From an uncultured Pelagibacteraceae bacterium (GTDB lineage Bacteria; Pseudomonadota; Alphaproteobacteria; Pelagibacterales; Pelagibacteraceae), in assembly GCA_902588625.1 (NCBI GenBank), contig CACIPU010000003.1:24143-88142 (forward strand): a DNA stretch of 64,000 nt, written 5' to 3'. Under the pieces are notes generated by a model that was not told the DNA's origin, searched no databases, and was given only the letters and a program-made list of their open reading frames with translations. Position 1 is the first letter of the stretch; every line of letters begins with the position of its first letter. Positions 30,390 to 38,807 of the stretch are shown piece after piece. The translations under genes were made by a program, and so were the position numbers.

Positions 30390-31289
30390 ATGAAAATTTA
30401 CGATTGCTTTCAGTTCTTTGACGAAGAGATGCTTTTGGATCTCAGGTTAAATATCATGAATAAATATGTGGACAAATTCGTCATAACAGAAGCAACATAT
30501 ATGCATAATGGAAAATCAAAAAAACTTAATTTTGATATAAAAAAATACTCAAAATTTAAAGAAAAAATTATTTATATTGTTGTTGAAGATCAACCCAAAG
30601 ATCTTTTTAAGATTTACAATTCTGATAAAAATACAAGAGATACAAGAGGTCAAAAATTAGTTTTAAATGGTTATAAAAGAGATAACTACCAAAGACAAAT
30701 GGCATTAAGTGCTTTGAAAAATATTGATGTTAATGATTGGATCATTATTAGTGATATAGATGAAATTCCTAAATTAGAAAATATTAATTTAAAAGATGTT
30801 AAAAATAAAATTGTTATATTCAAACAAAAAATTTTTTATTATAAATTTAACTTAATATACCCAAATATTTTATGGCATGGATCTAAAATGTGTAGGAAAA
30901 AAGATTTCATATCACCACAATGGTTACGTAATATAAAACATAAAATCTACCCTTATTGGAGACTGGATACAATATTTTCAAAAAAAAAATATAGCAATAT
31001 TTTACATGTGGACGATGGAGGTTGGCATTTTACAAATATTAAGTCACCGGTAGATATTGAGAAAAAACTTTTAAACTATACACACCATTATGAATTTGAA
31101 CAAAGTCAAATTACATTAGATGATTTAAAAAAAAGAATGTCAGATAAAAAAATTATTTACGATCATGATGTAGACCAGCGTAAATCTAAATGGAATTCAA
31201 ATAAAACCTTAGAAATTGCTGAATTATCTGTGTTACCTGATTATATTAATGATAATTATGATCTATATAGTAATTGGCTAGAAAAATAA
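30390..31289 (+). CDS. Glycosyltransferase family 17 protein
   Basis: The 299-residue protein resembles GT17, the family of beta-1,4-mannosyl-glycoprotein N-acetylglucosaminyltransferase. It begins MKIYDCFQFFDEEMLLDLRL, the conserved family opening. It also has FVITEATYMHNGKSK, VNDWIIISDIDEIP (the DxD-like metal/nucleotide-sugar site) and a GWHFTNI segment. No signal peptide or membrane span is visible, so it should be cytoplasmic. In bacteria these genes usually sit in surface-polysaccharide clusters, which suits its place divergent from the sugar-modifying fusion gene. It ends 6 nt before the lon stop, on the opposite strand. Confidence 0.82.
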   Translation: MKIYDCFQFFDEEMLLDLRLNIMNKYVDKFVITEATYMHNGKSKKLNFDIKKYSKFKEKIIYIVVEDQPKDLFKIYNSDKNTRDTRGQKLVLNGYKRDNYQRQMALSALKNIDVNDWIIISDIDEIPKLENINLKDVKNKIVIFKQKIFYYKFNLIYPNILWHGSKMCRKKDFISPQWLRNIKHKIYPYWRLDTIFSKKKYSNILHVDDGGWHFTNIKSPVDIEKKLLNYTHHYEFEQSQITLDDLKKRMSDKKIIYDHDVDQRKSKWNSNKTLEIAELSVLPDYINDNYDLYSNWLEK

Positions 31290-31294
31290 TTTTT

Positions 31295-33691
31295 TTAGTG
31301 TGTACTTTCTGTAGAAGGTTTTATTCCAGATTTTGAAGTTGGTAATTTTTCAACTTCTATCCATTCGACTGGTTTTAATTCTTTTGTAAGAGCTAATTTT
31401 AATACTTCATCAACTGTTTTAACTGTTTCAATTTTTATAGACTCTAAAATATTTTTAGGTATTTCTGCTAAATCTTTTTTATTTTCCTCAGGTATTACAA
31501 CTCTTTGAATTCCAGCTCTATGAGCTGCTAACAATTTCTCTTTCAATCCACCGATACCTAAAACATGACCTCTTAACGTCACTTCACCAGTCATAGCAAT
31601 ATTTCTATCTACTGGAACTCCAGTTATAGATGAAACTATAGATGTTACCATCGCAATACCAGCAGACGGTCCGTCCTTTGGAGTTGCTCCCTCAGGAACA
31701 TGTATATGAAAATCTTTTTTTTCAAATATTGGAGGTATTATTCCAAATTCCAAAGATTTAGATCTTACATATGATTTTGCTGCTTTTACTGACTCTTGCA
31801 TTACATCACCTAACTTACCTGTAATTTGCATTTTACCTTTTCCGGGCATTACAGCAGACTCGATTTTTAATATTTCTCCTCCATATTCTGTCCAAGCTAA
31901 TCCTGTAACAATTCCAATCTTATTTTCTGACTCAACTTCACCATATTTAAATTTTTTAACACCTAAAAAATTAGTTAAATTTCCAGAATTAATTGTATTA
32001 TCAGTAGACTTATTTACTAAAATATTTTTTATTGTTTTTCTAGCTAATTTTGAAATTTCTCTTTCGAGATTCCTAACACCAGATTCTTTTGTATAACATC
32101 TTATTACATCTTTAAGTGCTTCTGGTTTTATATCCAATTCATTTTCTTTAAGACCGTTATCTTTTATTTGTTTAGGTATTAGATAATTATTTGCAATATT
32201 AATTTTTTCATCTTCTGTGTAACCTGGAATTCTAATGACTTCCAACCTATCAAGAAGAGGTGGAAGGATGTTTAATGTATTTGCAGTAGTAACGAACATT
32301 ACATCAGATAAATCGTAATCAACTTCTAAATAATGGTCATTAAAATTTATGTTCTGTTCAGGATCTAAAGCTTCTAATAAAGCTGAAGATGGATCTCCTC
32401 TATAATCAGATCCAACTTTATCAATTTCATCAAGTAAAAATAATGGGTTTTTGGTACCCGCTTTTTTCATTTGTTGAATAATTTTTCCAGGTAACGATCC
32501 GATGTAAGTTCTCCTGTGTCCTCTTATTTCAGCCTCATCCCTTACTCCACCCAAAGACATTCTAACAAATTTTCTTCCTGTAGCTCTTGCTATTGACTTA
32601 CCTAAAGAAGTTTTACCTACACCCGGAGGTCCAACTAAACATAATATGGCTCCCTTTATTTTGCCCACTCTTTTTTGGACCGCTAAATATTCAAGTATTC
32701 TTTCTTTTACTTTATCTAAACCATAATGATCTTTATCTAACACTTTCTTAGCTTCAGTAATATCTATATTATCTGAATTTTTTGATTTATTATACCAGGG
32801 TAACTCTATCATCCAATCTAGATAATTTCTTACAACAGTCGCTTCTGCTGACATTGAGCTCATAGATTTTAATTTTTTTAATTCTGCTATACATTTAGTT
32901 GAAGCTTCTTTTGGCATTTTTGCTTTAATAATTGCTTTTTGTAAATTTGCTATTTCATCTTTACCATCTTCAATTTCTCCAAGCTCTTTTTGAATTGCTT
33001 TCATTTGCTCATTTAAATAGTACTCCCTTTGAGTTTTTTCCATTTGATTTTTAACTCTTCCCCTAATTCTTTTTTCTACACCAATAACATTAATTTCATT
33101 ATTAATATGACCTATTAGCTTTTCTAATCTTTTTTTCAAATTGATAGTTTCTAGTAATTTTTGCTTTTCGAATATTGATATATTTAATTGGCCGGATATA
33201 TGGTCAGCTATTTTAGTTGGATTTTTTTGATCTTTCAAAGATGTTAATAGTTCAGACGGAATTTTTTTATTTAAATTAGTTAATTTTTCAAGCTTTCTTA
33301 TCATTGCAACTGCAAAAGGAAGAAGATCTTCTTTTGTATCGATGACATCTTTGCAAACCTCTACGGAAGTTTTTAAAAAATCTTTATCATTCTTACATTC
33401 AATTATTTTGATTCTATCAATTCCTTCAACAAGAACTTTCACTGTACCATCGGGGAGTTTTAACAATTGTAAAATTTTACTTTCACAACCATACGAATAT
33501 AAATTTTCTTCAGCTGGGTCATCAATTTCAGGATTTTTTTGAGTGACTAATATAATCTTTTTGTTTGTTTTCATTACCTCATTTAATGCTTTTATAGATT
33601 TATCTCTTCCAACAAAGAGTGGCACGATCATGCCTGGAAACACGACTATATCTCTTAACGGCAAACACGGAAAAAAATCACTTTTATTCAT
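31295..33691 (-). CDS. lon: ATP-dependent protease Lon
   Basis: Lon is a cytoplasmic AAA+ protease that degrades misfolded and regulatory proteins. The 798-residue protein has the N-terminal substrate domain starting LPLRDIVVFPGMIVPLFVGR, a Walker A motif GPPGVGKTS near residue 355, Walker B FLLDEIDK and the C-terminal serine protease domain with PKDGPSAGIAM (catalytic Ser) and the GGLKEKLLAAHRAGI lysine. Length and order are standard for LonA. It follows clpX at a 44-nt gap, as in many Proteobacteria. Confidence 0.97.
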   Translation of the reverse strand: MNKSDFFPCLPLRDIVVFPGMIVPLFVGRDKSIKALNEVMKTNKKIILVTQKNPEIDDPAEENLYSYGCESKILQLLKLPDGTVKVLVEGIDRIKIIECKNDKDFLKTSVEVCKDVIDTKEDLLPFAVAMIRKLEKLTNLNKKIPSELLTSLKDQKNPTKIADHISGQLNISIFEKQKLLETINLKKRLEKLIGHINNEINVIGVEKRIRGRVKNQMEKTQREYYLNEQMKAIQKELGEIEDGKDEIANLQKAIIKAKMPKEASTKCIAELKKLKSMSSMSAEATVVRNYLDWMIELPWYNKSKNSDNIDITEAKKVLDKDHYGLDKVKERILEYLAVQKRVGKIKGAILCLVGPPGVGKTSLGKSIARATGRKFVRMSLGGVRDEAEIRGHRRTYIGSLPGKIIQQMKKAGTKNPLFLLDEIDKVGSDYRGDPSSALLEALDPEQNINFNDHYLEVDYDLSDVMFVTTANTLNILPPLLDRLEVIRIPGYTEDEKINIANNYLIPKQIKDNGLKENELDIKPEALKDVIRCYTKESGVRNLEREISKLARKTIKNILVNKSTDNTINSGNLTNFLGVKKFKYGEVESENKIGIVTGLAWTEYGGEILKIESAVMPGKGKMQITGKLGDVMQESVKAAKSYVRSKSLEFGIIPPIFEKKDFHIHVPEGATPKDGPSAGIAMVTSIVSSITGVPVDRNIAMTGEVTLRGHVLGIGGLKEKLLAAHRAGIQRVVIPEENKKDLAEIPKNILESIKIETVKTVDEVLKLALTKELKPVEWIEVEKLPTSKSGIKPSTESTH

Positions 33692-33735
33692 TATCGGAGT
33701 ATATGGGTATTATTATAAATATTTCAACAACTTTT

Positions 33736-34989
33736 TTATGCAGCTGTTGTTTTTTTATTTTTTATATGCGTAATTATTGGTTCACTATTATTCTTGACAT
33801 TTGAGCTATTTACTGTCACCTCGCTAACATCGCTCATTGCAGGAAGTTTAAACATAGTTTTTAACAATAAAGCCTCTATTATAGATCTCAATCCTCTAGC
33901 TCCGGTTTTTTTGTTAATTGCTTTTTTTGCAATTTCTAGAATAGCATCTTCATTGAAATTTAGTTTTACATTTTCAAATTCAAAAAGTCTTTTATACTGT
34001 TTTATTAATGAATTTTTTGGCTCTTTTAAAATTTTTACTAAAGATTTTTCGTCAAGCTCTTCAAGTGTTGCAAGAATAGGCATTCTTCCAACAAACTCAG
34101 GAATTAAACCATATTTTATTAGATCTTCAGGTTCTAGACTTTTTATTAGTTCATCAGTAGGTTGATCCTGGAAGTGTTTAACTTTAGCTCCAAATCCTAT
34201 AGAAGTATCACTACCCCTTTTTGCGATCACTTTATCAAGTCCTGCAAATGCTCCTCCACAAATAAACAATATGTTTGTAGTATCAACTTGTAAAAATTCC
34301 TGCTGCGGATGTTTTCTTCCACCTTGAGGTGGAACGCTGGCTATTGTTCCCTCCATTATTTTAAGTAAAGCTTGTTGCACTCCCTCTCCTGAAACATCTC
34401 TTGTTATAGAAGGGTTTTCAGATTTTCTGCTTATTTTATCTACTTCATCTATATAGACTATTCCTCTTTGAGCTTTTTCAACATTATAATCTGCAGCTTG
34501 CAACAATTTAAGAATTATATTTTCAACATCTTCTCCTACATAGCCTGCTTCAGTTAAAGTAGTTGCATCAGCCATTGTAAAAGGAACATCGATAATTCTT
34601 GCCAAAGTTTGAGCTAATAAAGTTTTTCCACATCCAGTTGGACCGACTAAAAGAATATTAGATTTAGAAAGTTCAACATCTTTACTGCTATCAGTTTCAT
34701 AATTTAATCTTTTATAATGATTATGTACTGCTACTGACAACACTTCTTTTGCATAAGGTTGACCAATGACATAATCATCTAAAACTTTACAAATTTTTTG
34801 AGGTGTTGGTACTCCCTCTTGATTATTAATGAAAGAATCTTTGTTTTCTTCTTTAATTATATCCATACATAGTTCAACACATTCATCACAGATAAAAACT
34901 GTAGGACCAGCAATTAATTTTCTTACTTCGTGCTGACTTTTTCCACAAAATGAACAATACAATATATTTTTATTATTTTTTTCTGACAT
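33736..34989 (-). CDS. clpX: ATP-dependent Clp protease ATPase subunit ClpX
   Basis: ClpX unfolds substrates and feeds them into ClpP. The 417-residue protein has an N-terminal zinc domain (C12, C15, C34, C37), Walker [12 protein letters not shown], Walker [10 protein letters not shown], the [13 protein letters not shown] pore region and the GAKV/ GFGAK segment of the IGF-type ClpP-binding loop region (TSIGFGAKV). Sensor residues appear in GARGLRSI. It lies between clpP and lon on the same strand. Confidence 0.97.
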   Translation of the reverse strand: MSEKNNKNILYCSFCGKSQHEVRKLIAGPTVFICDECVELCMDIIKEENKDSFINNQEGVPTPQKICKVLDDYVIGQPYAKEVLSVAVHNHYKRLNYETDSSKDVELSKSNILLVGPTGCGKTLLAQTLARIIDVPFTMADATTLTEAGYVGEDVENIILKLLQAADYNVEKAQRGIVYIDEVDKISRKSENPSITRDVSGEGVQQALLKIMEGTIASVPPQGGRKHPQQEFLQVDTTNILFICGGAFAGLDKVIAKRGSDTSIGFGAKVKHFQDQPTDELIKSLEPEDLIKYGLIPEFVGRMPILATLEELDEKSLVKILKEPKNSLIKQYKRLFEFENVKLNFNEDAILEIAKKAINKKTGARGLRSIIEALLLKTMFKLPAMSDVSEVTVNSSNVKNNSEPIITHIKNKKTTAA

Positions 34990-35077
34990 AATTTAAAAAC
35001 GAATCACTTAAAATAAAAATAAACTAATATTAAAAGTTATCAAGTTTAAGTTGAGTTTGTTAACTAAATCTAGTGGC

Positions 35078-35689
35078 TTAAGATCTTTTTTCCACAACTT
35101 CATCTATCAATCCAAAACTCTTGGCTTCGTTTGGAGTCATAAAGTTGTCCCTTTCTAGGGCTTTCTTAATTTCCTGTTCACTTTTTTTTGTATGTTTAGA
35201 ATAAATCTTATTCAATCTATCTTTTAATGATAATATTTCTTTAGCATGAATTTCAATATCTGTGGCTTGACCTTGATAACCTGCAGATGGTTGGTGAACC
35301 ATAATTCTAGAATTAGGTAATGAAAATCTTTTTCCCTTTTCGCCAGCAGATAATAAAAAAGAACCCATTGAAGATGCTTGACCGATACACAAAGTTGAAA
35401 CTGGAGGTTTTATATATTGCATAGTGTCATAAATACCAAATCCAGATGTTACTAATCCTCCTGGACTATTAATATAAAAAGATATTTCTTTTTTTGGGTT
35501 TTCAGATTCTAAAAACAATAGTTGAGCAGTAATTAAAGTTGAAACATTATCGTTTACAGGACCAACTAAAAAAATTATACGCTCTTTTAATAACCTAGAA
35601 TAAATATCATAGGCTCTCTCACCTCTATTTGATTGTTCAACAACCATTGGGATCAAGTTATTCATATTTTCTTCAATTTTATTATTCAT
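35078..35689 (-). CDS. clpP: ATP-dependent Clp protease proteolytic subunit
   Basis: ClpP forms the tetradecameric serine protease chamber. The 203-residue protein includes [26 protein letters not shown], the catalytic Ser in [13 protein letters not shown], the His in [14 protein letters not shown] and the Asp in [12 protein letters not shown]. Start: ATG at 35689. A second Met eight codons later (MNNLIPMV) would also fit, but the longer form matches the propeptide length of alphaproteobacterial homologues. It lies 35 nt downstream of tig and 88 nt upstream of clpX. Confidence 0.97.
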   Translation of the reverse strand: MNNKIEENMNNLIPMVVEQSNRGERAYDIYSRLLKERIIFLVGPVNDNVSTLITAQLLFLESENPKKEISFYINSPGGLVTSGFGIYDTMQYIKPPVSTLCIGQASSMGSFLLSAGEKGKRFSLPNSRIMVHQPSAGYQGQATDIEIHAKEILSLKDRLNKIYSKHTKKSEQEIKKALERDNFMTPNEAKSFGLIDEVVEKRS

Positions 35690-35724
35690 AACGAATCAAC
35701 AATCTGAAGTTATACAACTTATGA

Positions 35725-37143
35725 TTACTTTTTTCTAATTTTTTTATTTTTTTTTACTATTTTAGAGGCTTTTTTTAGTTTTCCAGTCTGTTTCTTACCA
35801 GGAGATTTTTCACTTTTTTTATTTTCATGGTTGTGATCGTGGTTATGTTTTAGGTCATGTTCTTTTTTTAAAATTTTTTCAGCTTCTTGAAGTGAGATAA
35901 CTTTTTTTGTTTGTTTGGATTTTTCTTTAATTAAGTTTAAAATTTTTTCTTCATAAATATTTCCTCTTAGACTTGAGGCTGCTGCAGGATTTTTTTGATA
36001 ATAATCCAAAATTTGTTTTTCTTGCCCTGGCATAGATTGAACTTGTTTTTGGATTTCGTTTTTTAATTCTTGTTCTTCAACTTTTAATTTATTAGCCTCT
36101 CCCAATTCGTTTAGTATCAAACCTAATTTGATCCTTTTTTTTGCTATTTTTAAATTTTCATTTTTATTTTTTTCAATGTCTTCTTTTTTTAAACCCTGAG
36201 TAATTATTGACAACTCTTGATTTAGAAGGTTATCAGGTATTTCAACATTATGAATTTTTTCTATTTGGTTTAATATATTATCTTTCGATATTGCATCTAG
36301 ACTCATTTTATATTGACTTTGAATTTGTTTATTTACCATTATTTTTAAATCATTCAAATCTTTTGCTCCAAGATTTTTAGCAAATTCATCATCAATTTTT
36401 GTTGCTTCAGGTTTTTTAATATTTAAGATTTTACACTCAAAATTTGCCTTTTTATTTGCATATTCTTTTTTGGGATAATTTTCGGGAAGTGTCACCGTAA
36501 CTTCTTTTATATCTTTTTTTTTAGCTCCAACTAATTGATTATCAAAACCTTTTATAAATAAATCTTTACCTAAAACTATTTGTGTGTTCTTTCCTTCGCC
36601 ACCATCAAATTTTTTATTTTCAACTTTGGCTTCATAATCAAATATTACTAGATCTCCTATTACGGCAGTTTCATTTTCCGTTTTATCTTTAAAATTATTT
36701 TGATTTTTAGCTATATCTTCTAGCTTTGTTTTTGTTTCCTCTTCTGTGATTTTGACTTCATAATCTACAAATTTAATATTTTCTAAAGATTGAAGTTTTA
36801 TAGATGGCAATTCATCTATCTCTAATGTGTAAGTTAAATCTTTTCCTTCACCATATGATTTAAGATCTAATTTTGGTTGACCCGCAACTTTAATTTTTTT
36901 TTCTTCTAAGGCTTTTGTAGAAGTTTCTTTTAAAATCTTTTCTAAAACTTCTCCATAAATAGCTTTACCAAACTGTCTTTTTAAAACTTCTACTGGAACT
37001 TTCCCGGGTCTAAAACCTTTTAAGTTTACTGTTTTACTTAATTCGTTCAATCTTATTACCATTTGCTCGTCGATAATTTTTTTTTCAACTAAAATTTTAA
37101 GATTAGTCTTCAGTCCTTTTTTGGAATCAATAGTTACTTTCAT
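35725..37143 (-). CDS. tig: Trigger factor chaperone with His/Lys-rich tail
   Basis: Trigger factor binds the ribosome exit tunnel and folds nascent chains. The 472-residue protein has the N-terminal ribosome-binding signature GFRPGKVP, a central FKBP-type prolyl isomerase domain (about residues 155-240, IGDLVIFDYEAK to ENYP) and a helical C-terminal chaperone domain. The last 40 residues add an HNHDHNH cluster followed by a Lys-rich stretch, not part of the conserved fold. The start codon is only 6 nt after the 3' end of tRNA-Leu and has no Shine-Dalgarno sequence, so it may be translated nearly leaderless after tRNA processing. Confidence 0.95.
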   Translation of the reverse strand: MKVTIDSKKGLKTNLKILVEKKIIDEQMVIRLNELSKTVNLKGFRPGKVPVEVLKRQFGKAIYGEVLEKILKETSTKALEEKKIKVAGQPKLDLKSYGEGKDLTYTLEIDELPSIKLQSLENIKFVDYEVKITEEETKTKLEDIAKNQNNFKDKTENETAVIGDLVIFDYEAKVENKKFDGGEGKNTQIVLGKDLFIKGFDNQLVGAKKKDIKEVTVTLPENYPKKEYANKKANFECKILNIKKPEATKIDDEFAKNLGAKDLNDLKIMVNKQIQSQYKMSLDAISKDNILNQIEKIHNVEIPDNLLNQELSIITQGLKKEDIEKNKNENLKIAKKRIKLGLILNELGEANKLKVEEQELKNEIQKQVQSMPGQEKQILDYYQKNPAAASSLRGNIYEEKILNLIKEKSKQTKKVISLQEAEKILKKEHDLKHNHDHNHENKKSEKSPGKKQTGKLKKASKIVKKNKKIRKK

Positions 37144-37149
37144 AAATTC

Positions 37150-37234
37150 TGGTGGGCAAGAAGAGACTCGAACTCTTAATCCGTGAGGAACCGGTTCCTA
37201 AGACCGGCGCGTATACCAATTCCGCCACTTGCCC
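37150..37234 (-). tRNA. tRNA-Leu (anticodon TAG)
   Basis: This 85-nt class II tRNA on the minus strand has an encoded CCA. The acceptor GGGCAAG pairs with CTTGCCC. The D-arm begins GCGGAATTGG, typical of tRNA-Leu. The anticodon stem CCGGT/ACCGG carries loop CTTAGGA, so the anticodon is TAG. A 13-nt variable arm (TTCCTCACGGATT) precedes the T-arm AAGAG-TTCGAGT-CTCTT. The discriminator is A. It sits 6 nt upstream of tig in the same orientation. Confidence 0.95.
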
Positions 37235-37243
37235 GTGCACGAT

Positions 37244-37272
37244 TTATTATCAAATTAAAAGATAATGTCCAA
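37244..37272 (-). promoter_or_regulatory. Likely promoter for tRNA-Leu and tig
   Basis: On the minus strand TTGGAC (37267-37272) is separated by 17 nt from TAATAA (37244-37249), with an overlapping GATAAT alternative. The -10 lies 9 nt before the first tRNA base, so transcription would start at or just before the tRNA. No other promoter fits between the tRNA and tig, so tig probably shares this transcript. Confidence 0.45.
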
Positions 37273-37277
37273 GTCTA

Positions 37278-38165
37278 TTAAACAATTTTAATTTTACTAC
37301 CCTTTTTTACAATATAAATTCCTATAATTACAGCTAACAACGAAATAATAACTTTTGGTGTAATTAATTCTCCTAAAATTAAAAAACCTAAAATTACCCC
37401 AAATATTGGTATTAGATATGCTACTTGGGACTGAAATACTAAACCGTTATGTTTCAAAATATAAAATCTTAATAACCAGGCTATCCCAGTTGAAAAAATT
37501 CCAAGATATAGAAGAGAAATGGAAGAATCTAATCTTGGTGATAAATTCCATGGTTGTTCAATAAAAAAAGATATGGGCAATAATACTATAGATCCCCAAA
37601 TTAAAATTGATGCAGTAACATTTTCATTTTTTTTATTACTAATTTTTAAAGTTAATAACCCTCCAACAACATAAAATGTAGACCCACATAAAATTAACAA
37701 AGCTGAAATAAAATTATTTTTATTTATTAATATATTGTCAGAAAATAAAAAAATTATTCCTGAAAACCCCAATAAAACACCTAATGATTTTACTAAATTA
37801 ATTTTTTCATTTTTGGTAAAAAAATGAGCTAAAACCGTAGCGCTCAAAGGAGTGCTAGCCATCAATATTGCAGCTAAATTACTTTGAATATTTTTAACTC
37901 CAAACGCTATAAGAAAAAAAGGTATTACTAAATTTATAACTCCAATAGATGCAAACCAATACCAATCCTTCGAGAATGCTTCTATTTTAATTTTTTTTAT
38001 ATAACATAATAAAATTACTGGGATAGCTCCTAGAAAAATTCTTAAGAATGCAATCGTAAGTGGACCATATGAATAGGTGGCAATTTTTATATTAAAAAAA
38101 GCTGAAGCCCAAATCAGTGCAAGTAATATTAAGACAAAATAATCTAACGATTTAGCTTCTCTCAT
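37278..38165 (-). CDS. EamA/DMT-superfamily permease (10 TM)
   Basis: This 295-residue inner-membrane protein has about ten hydrophobic helices in two EamA repeats (about residues 10-135 and 150-285). Typical motifs are LIWASAFFNIKIA in helix 1 and ASTPLSATVLAHFFTKNEK at the end of repeat 1, with GVILGFLILGELIT in repeat 2. The family exports or imports small metabolites such as amino acids, and the substrate cannot be read from sequence. It overlaps the YbaK-like gene upstream by 4 nt, so the two are co-translated. Confidence 0.85.
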   Translation of the reverse strand: MREAKSLDYFVLILLALIWASAFFNIKIATYSYGPLTIAFLRIFLGAIPVILLCYIKKIKIEAFSKDWYWFASIGVINLVIPFFLIAFGVKNIQSNLAAILMASTPLSATVLAHFFTKNEKINLVKSLGVLLGFSGIIFLFSDNILINKNNFISALLILCGSTFYVVGGLLTLKISNKKNENVTASILIWGSIVLLPISFFIEQPWNLSPRLDSSISLLYLGIFSTGIAWLLRFYILKHNGLVFQSQVAYLIPIFGVILGFLILGELITPKVIISLLAVIIGIYIVKKGSKIKIV

Positions 38166-38644
38166 TCTGCTATATCTTTTTCTCTTCCATTAGTTATTTT
38201 AATTAATTTTTTGTAATCTATTTTAAATACGCAGTTGGGGTGGCCAGCTGCAGCAAATACATATCTAAATCGACCAAGTGATTTATCTATTAAGATATCC
38301 AATTTTTTTATATGTCCCACCGGTGAAACTCCACCAATAGAAAAACCAGTAATTTCTTTTACTTCTGTAGGATTAGCCATACATATGTTTTTACTATTTA
38401 AAAAAAATTTTAATTTATTTAATGAACATTTTTTGTCTCCAGCAACTAAGCAGATTAAAAAATTTTTTTCAACTTTAAATAGCAAACTTTTAACAATAGC
38501 ACCAACATTACAATTCAAAGAATCAGCAGCATCTTTTGCTGTTCTAGCTGTTTTGGTTAAAACAGTTATACTTAGACTAGTGTCAAATTTTGATATAATT
38601 GATTTTACTCTCTTTACAGGCTCATTATTTAATAATGTTTCCAT
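38162..38644 (-). CDS. YbaK/ProX-type aminoacyl-tRNA deacylase
   Basis: The 160-residue protein belongs to the YbaK/INS family, which hydrolyses mischarged tRNAs such as Cys- or Ala-tRNA-Pro. Evidence: TARTAKDAADSLNCNVGAIVKSLLFKV, with the conserved catalytic Lys, then FLICLVAGDKK and FSIGGVSPVGH, whose GGV-P-GH block is diagnostic. ProRS in this genome (9184) lacks its own INS editing domain, so this protein may supply editing in trans (inference). It lies in an operon with the downstream permease. Confidence 0.83.
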   Translation of the reverse strand: METLLNNEPVKRVKSIISKFDTSLSITVLTKTARTAKDAADSLNCNVGAIVKSLLFKVEKNFLICLVAGDKKCSLNKLKFFLNSKNICMANPTEVKEITGFSIGGVSPVGHIKKLDILIDKSLGRFRYVFAAAGHPNCVFKIDYKKLIKITNGREKDIAE

Positions 38645-38662
38645 TTTTTTATCTTTTTAAAC

Positions 38663-38682
38663 TGCGTTATGTTTGTAACGCA
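38663..38682. repeat. Inverted repeat in the ybaK-glnA divergent region
   Basis: TGCGTTA and TAACGCA form perfect 7-base arms around the 6-base centre TGTTTG. The repeat is 18 nt upstream of the YbaK-like gene and about 125 nt upstream of glnA. It is richer in G+C than its surroundings, which makes chance less likely. It could be a dimeric regulator's operator or a hairpin in the divergent mRNA. It matches neither the NtrC consensus nor the glutamine riboswitch. Confidence 0.45.
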
Positions 38683-38807
38683 TACCTGTTAATTAATAAA
38701 TTCATTTCATTAAATTGTTGAAGTTGAGTAATGATACAACCTGAAGCTTTAAATAAAAGTATTTAGTTAAGTAACAAATTATATATATAAGTAAAAAGAG
38801 AAATATT

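Noticed and set aside
33794..34165. A 123-codon plus-strand open frame inside clpX
   Set aside because: It is antisense to the conserved C-terminal domain of ClpX and has no independent support.
38645..38807. A glutamine riboswitch in the glnA leader
   Set aside because: The conserved glnA/downstream-peptide motif sequences are not present. Only a simple inverted repeat is seen.
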